Shown here: one piece after another, positions 9,601 through 23,635 of the stretch
How the letters are laid out: every line of letters begins with the position of its first letter
How positions within the stretch are numbered: position 1 is the stretch's first letter
NCBI RefSeq assembly: GCF_014646515.1
Contig: NZ_BMNK01000007.1
Span: 312,398 to 376,397, forward strand
From: Nonomuraea glycinis
GTDB lineage: Bacteria; Actinomycetota; Actinomycetes; Streptosporangiales; Streptosporangiaceae
Length of the DNA: 64,000 nucleotides
Direction: 5' to 3'
Made by a program: the position numbers and the translations under genes
Notes under the pieces: model-generated
The model's database searches: none
Seen by the model: only the letters and a program-made list of their open reading frames with translations
Told to the model about the DNA's origin: nothing

Positions 9601-12600
9601 CCACGCCCCCGACCCCGGAGGATCTGGCCGCGGGGGATCTGGCCGCGGGGGTTCTGGCCGCCACGCCGGCCTCGGAGGTTCTGACCGGCACCGCCACGCC
9701 GGCCCCGGTCGCCCCGGGCCCCGAAGCGGGCCAGGCGGCTCAGGCCCCGGTCGGAGGGGGTTCGGTCGCGGGTCTGGTCGATACCGTCCGGGGGATTTGG
9801 CGGGACGTGCTGGATCTGGCCGATGTGGAGGAGATCGGCGCCGACGACGACCTGTTCGACCTTGGCGGCCATTCGCTCACCATGACCCAGATCACCGCCC
9901 GGATCAGGGAGCGGCTGGGCGTGGACGTGTCGTTGGACGCGTTCTTCGACGACCCCACCGTCACGGGGATCGTCGAGGAGATCACCCGTCTTCGCGCAGC
10001 GCATCCGGCGGAGGACGACCCGGACCAAGGGGATGACCGGCCCGTTCCCCGGCCGGCCGGAGTGAGCCCGCCGCTGTCGTTCGGCCAGGAGCGGCTGTGG
10101 TTCCTGCAACGGTTCGACCCGGGCGACGCGTCGTACAACATGTGTCTTGTGCTGCGGTTGCGCGGCGAGCTGGACGCCGGCGCGCTCGACGCCGCGCTGG
10201 AGGCGGTGGTGGCGCGGCACGAGAGCCTGCGCACCCGCTTCCCCGACCTGGACGGCGAGCCGATCACCGTCATCCACCCGCCCGGCCCCGTCCCGGTCGA
10301 ACGCCTGGACCTGACCACCAAGACCGCCCCCGGAACCCACCTCGGGACCGAGCACGGAACCCACCTCGGGACCGAGCCCGGAACTCACCTTGGGGCCGCC
10401 TCTGGGACTGACCTCGGGACCGCCCTCGGAGCTGACGTTGGGACCGGCTCCGAGGCCGGTGTCGAGGAGTGGGCGCGCAGGCTGGTCGCTGAGCGCACCA
10501 ATGCGCCGTTCGACCTGGCCGCCGCTCCGCCGCTGCGGATCAGCCTGCTCACTCTCGGCCCCGGCCACCACGTGCTCTGCTTCGTGCTGCACCACATCAT
10601 CGCCGACGGGGCGTCGTTCAGCGTCCTGTTCGACGACCTGTTCGCGCTCTACCAGGCCGAGGTCGCCGGTGGCGAGCCCCGGCTCCCTCCGCTGCCGGTG
10701 CAGTACGGCGACATCGCGCTGTGGCAGCGGGAGCGCGACAACGGGGAGGCGGCCGAGGAGTCGCTGGCGTACTGGCGGCGCCGCCTGGCCGAGCCGCCCC
10801 TGCTGGTCCTGCCCACGGACAAGCCCGGCGGGCAACGCCCCGAGGGCGCCTTCCACACGTTCCGGATCGAGCCCGAGGTCGTCACCCGCCTGGAACGGCT
10901 GGCCCAGGAGCACGGGGCGTCGCTGTTCATGGTGCTGGTGGCCGCATACCAGGTGCTGCTGGCACGGCACACCGGGCAGAGCGACATCCTGGTCGGCACG
11001 CCGTGGGCGACCCGTGACCGCGTCGAGCTGGAGCCGGTCATCGGCTACCTCACCGACACCCTGGTCCTGCGCGGCGACCTCGCGGGCGACCCGTCCTTCC
11101 GCGACCTGCTCGCGGCCACCCGCAGCTCGGTGCTGGACGCGCACACCCACCGCGCCGTGCCGTTCGAGCGGCTCATCGGCGAGCTCGGGGTGCCGCGCGA
11201 TCTCCAGCACAATCCGCTGCTCGCAACCATGATCATCCTGCACAGTCAGGCGGGCGACGGCACGCCGCCCGAGCGGATCGGCGACCTGGGCGTGGAGCTG
11301 TACGACGGCGGATTCCGGCAGGCCAAGTTCGACCTGGCGCTGGAGACCTGGCGCAACGACCAGGGGCTGCTCGCCGTGCTCGGCTACGACACCACCCTGT
11401 TCCACGCCGCCACCGCCGAGGGCCTGGCCGCACGCTTCGCCGTGCTCCTGCGCGGCATCGCCGACGCCCCCGGCACCCCGCTGTCACGCCTGCCACTCCT
11501 GACCGACACCGACAAGGCCGCCCTGACCGACGGCGGCACCGTCGCGCTGACCGACACCGACAAGGCCGCCCTGACCGGCAGTGACACGGTCGCCCTGACC
11601 GACATCGACACGGCCGCTCCGGCCGACATCGACACGGCCGCTCCGGTCGACGCCGCCGCGCCGGCAGGCGGGGGCTCGGCGTACCGGCAGAGTGGTCAGG
11701 GCAAGGGTGTTCCGGTGCCGGTGCTCTTTCAGCGGGTGGTCGCCGCCACCCCCGAGGCCACCGCCCTGCTGTGCGGCGAGGAGCGGGTGAGTTACGGCGA
11801 GCTCGATCTCAGGGTGGCGCGGCTCGCGGCGGCGCTGCGGCGGCGCGGGGTCACCGACGGGTGCGTGGTCGGCGTGTTCCTGGGGCGCTCGACCGAGGCG
11901 GTGGTGGCGCTGCTGGCCGTCTGGCGGGCCGGTGGCGCGTACCTGCCGCTCGACCCGGACCATCCGGACGAACGGCTCGCCTTCCTGATCGACGACAGCG
12001 CCGCCCGCCTGGTGGTGACCGACGCCGGGCTGGCCGACCGGCTGCCGCCGGACACCGTCACGCTCATCGCCGCCGACGAGTCCCGGCGCGGCGACGACCG
12101 GTGGCTCGGCGGATGGCACGAGGTCGAGTTCGACGACCCGGCGTACGTCATCTACACCTCCGGCTCGACCGGCGTGCCGAAGGGCGTGCTGGTCGAGCAC
12201 GGCAGCCTGGCCGGGCGGGTCCGCTGGATGCGGGAGGCGTACGACCTGCGGCCGGACGACCGCGTCGTCCAGTTCGCCTCGCTCAGCTTCGACGCCCACG
12301 CCGAAGAGCTGTACCCGGCGCTGACCGCCGGCGCGGCCGTGCACCTGCTGCCCGGCGGGGCGCTCAGCCTGCCCGCCGCGCTGCGCGACCCGGCCGGCCG
12401 GGAGGTCACCGTGCTGGACCTGCCGACCGCCTACTGGCACCGGCTCACCGAGTCGTTCGACGACGTGAGCTGGCCGGAAGGGCTGCGGCTGGTGATCCTC
12501 GGCGGTGAGCAGGTCCACGCCACGGCCGTGGGCCGGTGGCGGGACCGGTTCGGTGACCGGATCAGGCTGGTCAACACCTACGGGCCGACCGAGGCGACCA

Positions 12601-13534
12601 TCATCGCCACGGCGGTCACCCTCGGCGCGGACGACACCACCGGCCGCCCGCCCATCGGGTGGCCGATCGACGGCACGACCGTGCACGTCCTCGGCCCGTA
12701 CGGCGAGCCCGTGCCGCCCGGCTTCCCCGGCGAGCTGTGCCTGGGCGGGGCCGGACTGGCGCGCGGCTACCTGGGCCGCCCGGCGCTGACCGCCGAACGA
12801 TTCATCCCCGACCCGTACGGACCACCGGGATCCAGGCTCTACCGGACAGGGGACCGGGTGCGGTGGCGGCCGGACGGGGCGCTGGAGTTCCTGGGCCGCC
12901 TGGACGGCCAGGTGAAGGTGCGCGGCTTCCGGGTGGAGCCGGGCGAGGTGGAGGCCGCGCTGCTGTCCCATCCCGGGGTGCGCCAGACGGTGGTGACCGC
13001 GGCCGAGGACCGGCTGGTGGCGTACGTGGTCGGCGCGGCCGCGCCGGACGAGCTGCGCCGGCACCTGGCCGCGCGCCTGCCGGCCCACCTGGTGCCCACG
13101 GGCTGGGTGCCGTTGGACGCGCTGCCGCTCACCATCACCGGCAAGATCGACCACGCCGCCCTGCCGGACCCCGAGCCGGAGGCGGCGGCGCGGTTCGTGC
13201 CGCCCGGCACCGACGCCGAGACGCTGGTGGCCGAGGTGTGGGAGCAGGTGCTCGGCCTGGACGCCGGACGGGTCGGCACCCTGGACGACTTCTTCGCCCT
13301 CGGCGGCCACTCGCTGCTGGTCACCCGGGTCGCGGCCCTGCTGGGGAACGCGATCGAGGCGGAGGTGCCGATCCGCACCGTGTTCGACCGGCCGACCGTC
13401 GCCGCCCTGGCGGCCGCGGTCGAGACCCTGCTGATCGAACAACTGTCAGGCCTCTCCGACGCGGAGGCGGCTCGCCTGCTGAACGCGGAGGCGCCGCCGC
13501 CGACGGTGTCGGCTCTGGATGTAGAGGTGCCTCG

Positions 13535-13538
<4 letters not shown>
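6660..13538 (+). CDS. NRPS, two modules: C-A(Gly)-PCP-C-A-PCP
   Basis: A 2292-residue peptide synthetase. C1 (about 5-430) has an intact HHLVFDG (128-134). A1 (about 455-970) has YTSGSTG near 639. PCP1 carries GGHS with Ser1072. C2 (about 1136-1607) has HHIIADG (1311-1317). A2 spans about 1685-2170, and PCP2 has Ser2218. By-eye alignment to GrsA gives pocket code DILQLGVIWK for A1, matching the known Gly code. A2 reads DAEDIGTIIK, which I cannot assign; the acidic pocket residues hint at an amine-bearing substrate. A C domain at the very N terminus suggests an acylated first residue. Low-complexity repeats fill an A1 loop, the A1-PCP1 linker, a C2 loop and the C2-A2 linker. The stop overlaps the next start (GTGA). 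Confidence 0.95.
10332..10451 (+). repeat. Five 24-bp in-frame tandem repeats inside an NRPS C domain
   Basis: Five 24-bp units (10332, 10356, 10380, 10404, 10428) encode variants of GTHLGTEH within the N-terminal half of the second C domain. Units 1 and 2 are nearly identical and the last three are diverged. The repeat lengthens a surface loop and keeps the frame. Confidence 0.9.
11499..11666 (+). repeat. 24-bp in-frame tandem repeats in the C2-A2 linker
   Basis: About seven 24-bp units run from 11499. Units 1 and 3 are identical and the last two are degenerate. They encode Ala/Thr/Asp-rich octapeptides such as LTDTDKAA between the second C and A domains, and act as a variable-length linker. 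Confidence 0.9.
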
Positions 13539-19008
<5,470 letters not shown>

Positions 19009-19012
<4 letters not shown>

Positions 19013-19275
19013 CCGAGGCCGCACGCCACCAGGTGGTCGTCAACGACGAGGAGCAGTACTCGCTGTGGCCCTTCGACCGGCCGCTGCCGGACGGCTGGCG
19101 GGCCGAGGGGTTCGCCGGCGGCAGGCAGGAGTGCCTGGACCACATCGACGAGGTCTGGACGGACATGAGGCCGCGCAGCGTCCGCATCCGCCAGGACGCC
19201 GAGGATGCGGGGAACGCAGGGAACGCCGGGGACGCCGTGGATGCCGGCGTCGGTGGCGCGGGGGGCGCGCTGTGA
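19009..19275 (+). CDS. MbtH-like protein with Ala/Gly-rich tail
   Basis: An 88-residue MbtH-like chaperone of NRPS adenylation domains. The family signature is present: NDEEQYSLWP, a PLPDGWR turn and a C-terminal WTDMRPRS. About 24 extra residues follow the usual end, rich in Ala, Gly, Asn and Asp and containing a GNAGNAGDA repeat. ATG overlaps the NRPS-MFS stop (ATGA) and the gene's own stop overlaps the next GTG, so it is translated as part of locus 1. It probably stabilises A domains of the two NRPS proteins. Confidence 0.95.
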
Positions 19276-19544
19276 CGGCGGGCGCGGCGGAGCTCGAGCG
19301 GAAGCTGGCGGACATGATCGCCGGGCTGTCCGACGGCGAGATCAGCGCCGAGGAGGTGCTCGCGGGCGGCCACTCGCTCTCGGCGCTCGGGCTCAGCTCG
19401 CTGGCCCTGATCCGGCTCGTCGACGCGATCGAGGACGCCTTCGGCGTGGACGTCGACCTCAGCGGCGACCTGTCGTCCTTCGAGTACGTGAGCACCCTGG
19501 CCGCCCACCTCGCCGATCTGCTGGTCCCCGGGCGTCCGCGATGA
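19272..19544 (+). CDS. Free-standing carrier protein (PCP/ACP)
   Basis: A 90-residue single carrier domain. The phosphopantetheine attachment site is the Ser in ALGLSSLALIRL, followed by the usual acidic helix (VDAIEDAFGVDVDL). The start is the GTG overlapping the preceding stop, and the gene's stop overlaps the ATG of the free C domain. The arrangement free carrier plus free condensation domain, with a ligase at the operon head, suggests it carries an acyl group for transfer by the neighbouring enzyme. What it carries cannot be read from sequence. Confidence 0.88.
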   Translation: MTAGAAELERKLADMIAGLSDGEISAEEVLAGGHSLSALGLSSLALIRLVDAIEDAFGVDVDLSGDLSSFEYVSTLAAHLADLLVPGRPR

Positions 19545-20893
19545 CCGTGAGCGGGAACGACGTCCGGACGGTGACGTTCGGCGGGCAGCGGGACGGTGAG
19601 GGGACGCTGACGTGGGGGCAGCGGCTGATGTGGCGGGCCGTCCACCTGATGGGGGACAGCCAGTCCTTTCTCAACTGCCCCTGGGTGCTGCCCGTCTACG
19701 GCAGGCGCGACCTCGCCGCGGTGCTGGAGGCGCTGCGCGTGCTGCTCGAACGGCACGAGAGCCTGCGCACCACCTTCGCCGACACCCCGGATGGGCCGGT
19801 GCAACGGGTGGCCGGCCGCGGCGAGCTGACCGTGGAGCTGGTGGAGGCGGGGCAGGAGCGGGCGCTGGCGGCGGCCGAACGGCTCGCCGGCGAGATGAGC
19901 AGGACCGTCTTCGCGCACGAGCACGATCTGCCGCTGCGCTGCGCCATCGTGACCGCCGACGGCCGGCCGAAGGCGCTGGCGTTCGCCTTCTCCCATCTGG
20001 CGGTGGACTTCCAGGCGCTGGGCCTGCTGTCCGCGCGGTGGCGAGGGCTGCTCAGGGGCGAGGACCTCCCGGCCGACGCGTGGACGCCGATGGACCAGGC
20101 CGAGCTGGAGCGCACCGAGCCGTACCTGGCCCGCTCGGCCAGGTCCGTCCGCCACTGGCGCTCGGTGCTCGAAGAGGTCCCGCTGGAGGTGTTCGACCAT
20201 CCGCCGGGCGAGCCGGAGGACCCCCGGTTCATCGAGGTCGGCATGGAGTCGGTCGCGCTCGCGGGCGCGGCAGTCCGGCTGGCCGAGCGGTGGACGATCA
20301 GCACGACCAGTGTCCTGATCGCCGCCTGCGCCACCGTCCTGGCCCGGGTGAACGGCCGCCGGCGGGCCGTCATGCAGCTGGTCCACAGCAACCGGCGCGA
20401 TCCACGTACCGAGAGCATGGTCGCCACGGTGGGGCAGGACGGGCTGCTGGTGCTCGACCTGCCGGGCACCGACTTCGCCGACACCGCCCAGGCCGCGCAC
20501 CGCAGCGCCCTCATGGCCTACCGCAACGCGCACTACGACCCGTACGCCATGCAGGCGATGCGGGAGGAGATCGGGCGGCGGCGCGGCCGGGAGCCGGACC
20601 TGGACGCCTTCTTCAACGACCGGCGAGGGGGCGGCAGCTGGCCGAGCCTGCCCAGGCTCGCACCGGGGGAGGACCTGGCCGCGCTCACCGGGAAGACCCA
20701 CACCTACGTCACGAACGCGTGGCCCGGGGTGCGGTTCAAGGTGTTCTTCACCGTGGGCACGGCTCCCGACACCGGACAGCTCAGCCTCATCATCGACACC
20801 GCCTACCTGTCCCGGGAGACGGCCAGGGAGATGCTGCTCGGCGTCGAGTCCCTGCTGGTGCGGAGCTTGACCGAGGCCGTGGCCTGCCCGTGA
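19541..20893 (+). CDS. Free-standing condensation domain protein
   Basis: A 450-residue stand-alone NRPS condensation-fold enzyme. The core motif is SHLAVDF, keeping the catalytic second His and the Asp but with Ser for the first His and Phe for Gly. Other C-domain landmarks are the N-terminal LTWGQRLMW and the RHESLRTTF segment. Free C domains paired with free carrier proteins are known to form esters or amides on tailoring substrates, for example SgcC5 in C-1027 biosynthesis. Here it is translationally coupled to a carrier protein, so transfer of a carrier-bound acyl group onto the peptide is a reasonable inference. It is the last gene of locus 1. Confidence 0.85.
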   Translation: MTVSGNDVRTVTFGGQRDGEGTLTWGQRLMWRAVHLMGDSQSFLNCPWVLPVYGRRDLAAVLEALRVLLERHESLRTTFADTPDGPVQRVAGRGELTVELVEAGQERALAAAERLAGEMSRTVFAHEHDLPLRCAIVTADGRPKALAFAFSHLAVDFQALGLLSARWRGLLRGEDLPADAWTPMDQAELERTEPYLARSARSVRHWRSVLEEVPLEVFDHPPGEPEDPRFIEVGMESVALAGAAVRLAERWTISTTSVLIAACATVLARVNGRRRAVMQLVHSNRRDPRTESMVATVGQDGLLVLDLPGTDFADTAQAAHRSALMAYRNAHYDPYAMQAMREEIGRRRGREPDLDAFFNDRRGGGSWPSLPRLAPGEDLAALTGKTHTYVTNAWPGVRFKVFFTVGTAPDTGQLSLIIDTAYLSRETAREMLLGVESLLVRSLTEAVACP

Positions 20894-20917
20894 CCCGCCT
20901 TCGGCATGATCACCTTC

Positions 20918-21679
20918 ATGAAGAAGACGATCATCGCGCTGGCGGCCTGCGCCCCCCTGCTGGTGGCCCTCCCCGCCCAGGCCGCCGCCCCCAAGGCCAA
21001 AGATCCCGTACGGGCGCTGAAGGGCCAATTCGTCGCCGGGCACGGCGTGCGCTTCACCGAGACCACCACCCTGTCGGGCGAAGCCCGCACAGTGAAGGCG
21101 CAGAGCCGCAAGGGCACCTTCCAGTTCGGCGCCCAAGGGATCGCGGCCTCCGACACCGTGGCCACGTCAGGCATGGGACGCGAGCGGGTCATCAACATCG
21201 GCAAGGTCGGCTACACCTCGGGCGGCTCGGTGAAGAAACTGCTTCCTGAAGGCAAGACCTGGTACAAGTCCCGTGACACCGGTGGCGCCGGTGGCTATCT
21301 GGGGCAGGCCATCAACCCCGTCGAGCCTCGGACTCTGGCCGTCCTGATCAAGAAGGGAAAAGTGACCCGGCGCGCCATCACCGGGAAGATCACCTTCAAG
21401 GAGCTCGACAAGGTGTCGCCCTGGGCGACCAAGTCGGCCCCGCTGCGCGTGAACAAGGCCACAAAGGTGTCCTACACCCTCACCCTCACCTCGGCCGGGC
21501 TCGTGAGCAGCGTGAAGAGCTCGTACGTGTACGGCGACAAGAGCGGCATGACCGTCACGGTCGACAGCCGGTTCACCGGCTGGGGGACCAAGGTGTCGAT
21601 CAGGGCGCCCAAGTCCACGACGGTGACCGGCAAGCTGATCGGTGAGGTGCCCGACTCGCTCCTGAACGGATCGAAGTAG
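20918..21679 (+). CDS. Secreted protein of unknown function
   Basis: A 253-residue protein with a clear signal peptide (MKKTIIALAACAPLLVALPAQAAA). The ATG at 20918 is chosen because the signal peptide starts there, although an in-frame ATG lies 12 nt upstream. The mature part is Lys-, Thr- and Ser-rich with alternating strand-like stretches, resembling the open-barrel actinobacterial exported proteins of the LppX/LprG kind, but no lipobox Cys is present. It lies just after locus 1 on the same strand without overlap, so it is probably not biosynthetic. Confidence 0.7.
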   Translation: MKKTIIALAACAPLLVALPAQAAAPKAKDPVRALKGQFVAGHGVRFTETTTLSGEARTVKAQSRKGTFQFGAQGIAASDTVATSGMGRERVINIGKVGYTSGGSVKKLLPEGKTWYKSRDTGGAGGYLGQAINPVEPRTLAVLIKKGKVTRRAITGKITFKELDKVSPWATKSAPLRVNKATKVSYTLTLTSAGLVSSVKSSYVYGDKSGMTVTVDSRFTGWGTKVSIRAPKSTTVTGKLIGEVPDSLLNGSK

Positions 21680-21693
21680 AGGGATGTCCCCGG

Positions 21694-22593
21694 TCAGCGG
21701 GCCTGGGTGGTGAGGTCGGCGAGGTGGCGCTCCACGACCGCCAGCCGGTCGGGGACCGAGCTGCTGTGCAGGAGCTCGGCCAGGTCGTCGGCCTCGTCCC
21801 GCGCCAGCACGATGGTCCGCAGCGGCGTGTCCTCGACGCCGGAGCCGTAGACGAACAGCGTGCGCTCGGCGCCTTGCGCCAGCACGGCCAGGCGCTGCCC
21901 GCCGAGGGTCAGGCGGTGGTGCAACGTCCCGGTGCCGGGCACGGTCTGCGACGTCATCGTCTGCGGGGGCACTGTCTGCGAGGCCGCCACGGGCAGGGTG
22001 GCCGTGCCGGATCCGTCGTGCTGGGCGGCCAGCGCCGCCGCCCGCCGGATGGCGAACCCGTCGGCCCACTCCAGCAGGTCCTCCTTGAGCCGGATCTCGA
22101 TCCGGGAGAACTCGACCAGGGCCACCTCGACGCCCCACGCGCCGGTGCGCTCGGTGATCTCGGCCGACAGCTCGCGCAGGTCGTCGTCCGTCAGTCCGGC
22201 CAGTTCGATCAGGTCGTGGCGGGAGACGAAGCGGCGGATCGCCTCCTCGGCCTCGGTGACGGTCGCCGAGATCGGTGAGGTGTGATGCCGGGCGTAGCCG
22301 ACCGGGTCACGCACCGACGCCAGCGCGAGACCGTTGACGCTCACCGTCACCCCGTCGGCCGTGGTGGCGGCGAGCCAGAGGATGTCCAGGTAGTCGGGTT
22401 CGTGCGGGGTCATGACCGCGTTGTCCACTCCCGGGAGTACGGCGGTGAGACCGGGGCCCTTCACCGTGGTCTCGCGACCGCGCCTGGTCACCACGAGCCG
22501 CCGGCCTCGGGGAACGAAGACGATGACGGCTCTGATGACGGCGGCGGCGAGCAGGATCATGATCATGCTCACTCCGAGGGCGATCGCGTTCAT
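21694..22593 (-). CDS. SPFH/band-7 (stomatin-like) membrane protein
   Basis: A 299-residue protein with one N-terminal membrane helix (about 2-24) followed by an SPFH/band-7 domain (VVTRRGRETTVKGPGLTAVLPGVD; repeated strands to about 170). The C-terminal 90 residues are unrelated to the domain. Family members assemble into membrane scaffolds. Two ATGs are adjacent; the second (22593) has the better spacing to AAGGAG. It converges on the secreted-protein gene. No partner NfeD-type protease gene is present. Confidence 0.8.
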   Translation of the reverse strand: MNAIALGVSMIMILLAAAVIRAVIVFVPRGRRLVVTRRGRETTVKGPGLTAVLPGVDNAVMTPHEPDYLDILWLAATTADGVTVSVNGLALASVRDPVGYARHHTSPISATVTEAEEAIRRFVSRHDLIELAGLTDDDLRELSAEITERTGAWGVEVALVEFSRIEIRLKEDLLEWADGFAIRRAAALAAQHDGSGTATLPVAASQTVPPQTMTSQTVPGTGTLHHRLTLGGQRLAVLAQGAERTLFVYGSGVEDTPLRTIVLARDEADDLAELLHSSSVPDRLAVVERHLADLTTQAR

Positions 22594-22757
22594 CATCTCT
22601 CCTTCCTGCTCGCTGTCCCTCCACTCTGGCCGTTGGCGGCAGGTTCCACTATCGGGCCTGGCACCCATCTTTCGCGGGTGAGCCATGTAGGAGGGACCGG
22701 CTCACCCGCGCCGGACCACCGCCGGCACGCCGTCGAAGATTTCTCCGCCGACGTCGC

Positions 22758-22787
22758 TTGACATCGGAAGGAGAGGTAACCTACAAC
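22758..22787 (+). promoter_or_regulatory. Candidate promoter of the hsp20-merR operon
   Basis: TTGACA at 22758-22763 is followed after 18 nt by TACAAC at 22782-22787, upstream of the small heat shock gene. The -35 is a perfect match to the vegetative consensus and the -10 is a moderate match. Confidence 0.5.
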
Positions 22788-22804
22788 TGTGATTAGAAGT
22801 TAGG
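22780..22804. promoter_or_regulatory. Imperfect inverted repeat over the hsp20 -10 region
   Basis: CCTACAACT (22780-22788) and AGTTAGG (22798-22804) form an imperfect inverted repeat covering the -10 and likely start site. This is a plausible operator for the MerR/HspR-like regulator encoded by the second gene of the operon. Confidence 0.35.
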
Positions 22805-22839
22805 TGTCACCGAAGAAGCGACCAAGGGGGTATGCAGAG

Positions 22840-23265
22840 ATGCTTCTCACGTCCATCGACCCGTTCCTTCAGGAGTTCGAGCGCCAGTTCAGCCAACTGG
22901 CCCGTAAATCGTTCGACACCGCCGTCATGCCGATGGACGGGCTGCGCCGCGACGACGACGTGGTCCTGCGCTTCGACCTTCCGGGCGTGGACCCCGGCTC
23001 CGTCGAGGTGACCGTCGACCGCGGCGTCCTCAGCGTCACCGCCACGCGCGAGGAGGAGATCGGCCAGGACGAGCGGCTGTTCGTCCGCGAGCGCCCGATG
23101 GGCACCTTCACCAGGCGCGTCTACCTGTCGGAGCACCTGGACAGCGACAGGATCGAGGCGGGCTACACGGACGGCGTGCTGACCGTGCGGATCCCCGTCA
23201 CGGAGCGGGCCAAGCCGCGCAAGGTCGAGATCCAGCGCGCCGACAACAAGGCCATCAGGGCCTGA
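22840..23265 (+). CDS. Hsp20 small heat shock protein
   Basis: A 141-residue alpha-crystallin family chaperone that holds unfolded proteins. The core domain covers about 33-125, with the conserved strand FDLPGVDPGSVEVTVDRGVL, the GTFTRRVYL segment and the C-terminal DGVLTVRIPV. The ATG at 22840 is preferred because AAGGGGG lies 9 nt upstream; a GTG 36 nt earlier lacks a site. It is followed by a MerR-type gene 58 nt downstream, with a GC-rich hairpin between them, a typical stress operon. Confidence 0.92.
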   Translation: MLLTSIDPFLQEFERQFSQLARKSFDTAVMPMDGLRRDDDVVLRFDLPGVDPGSVEVTVDRGVLSVTATREEEIGQDERLFVRERPMGTFTRRVYLSEHLDSDRIEAGYTDGVLTVRIPVTERAKPRKVEIQRADNKAIRA

Positions 23266-23275
23266 TGCGGGTGCC

Positions 23276-23305
23276 GGGGGGCGGGCGCCCCGGTTCCCGC
23301 CCCCC
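23276..23305 (+). terminator. Intercistronic GC hairpin
   Basis: A perfect 10-bp stem, GGGGGGCGGG (23276-23285) with CCCGCCCCCC (23296-23305), and a 10-nt loop lie between hsp20 and the merR gene. There is no U tract. It may reduce read-through into the regulator gene or stabilise the hsp20 mRNA 3' end. Confidence 0.55.
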
Positions 23306-23323
23306 GGACCCGAGGAGGTCATG

Positions 23324-23635
23324 ATGTCCGAGCTGCCCTTCGACGACGAGCGCGCGCCGCTCTATTCCCTGGGTCAGGTGTCCGAGATGCTCCAGGTGCG
23401 GCAGGCCTTCCTGCGGCGCCTCGACCAGCACGACGTCATCAGCCCCAGCCGATCGGCCGGCGGCCAGCGCCGCTACTCACGCAGGGACGTCATGGCCGTC
23501 CAGCACGTCACGCGGATGGCGGACGAGGGCATGACCCTCGTCGCCATCCGCCGCATTCTCGAGCTCGAAAGCGAGCTCACCGTGCTTCGCGCCGAGCTCA
23601 AGGAGGCCCGCGACCGGCTCAGCGGCCAGGAGTGA
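23324..23635 (+). CDS. MerR-family regulator, HspR-like
   Basis: A 103-residue protein with a MerR-type winged helix at the N terminus (YSLGQVSEMLQV, then SRSAGGQRRYSRRD) and a C-terminal coiled coil (LELESELTVLRAELKEARDRL). Its position behind hsp20 and the short effector-less C terminus match HspR-type repressors of heat shock genes. Two ATGs lie next to AGGAGG; the second (23324) has the better spacing. The 3' end overlaps the convergent acetyltransferase gene by 17 nt. It probably represses its own operon. Confidence 0.8.
   Translation: MSELPFDDERAPLYSLGQVSEMLQVRQAFLRRLDQHDVISPSRSAGGQRRYSRRDVMAVQHVTRMADEGMTLVAIRRILELESELTVLRAELKEARDRLSGQE

Noticed and set aside
12659..13534. N-terminal extension of the second NRPS
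   Set aside because: The open frame overlaps the end of the first NRPS and reads as Arg/Pro-rich out-of-frame sequence. Homology begins after the GTG at 13535 that overlaps the previous stop.
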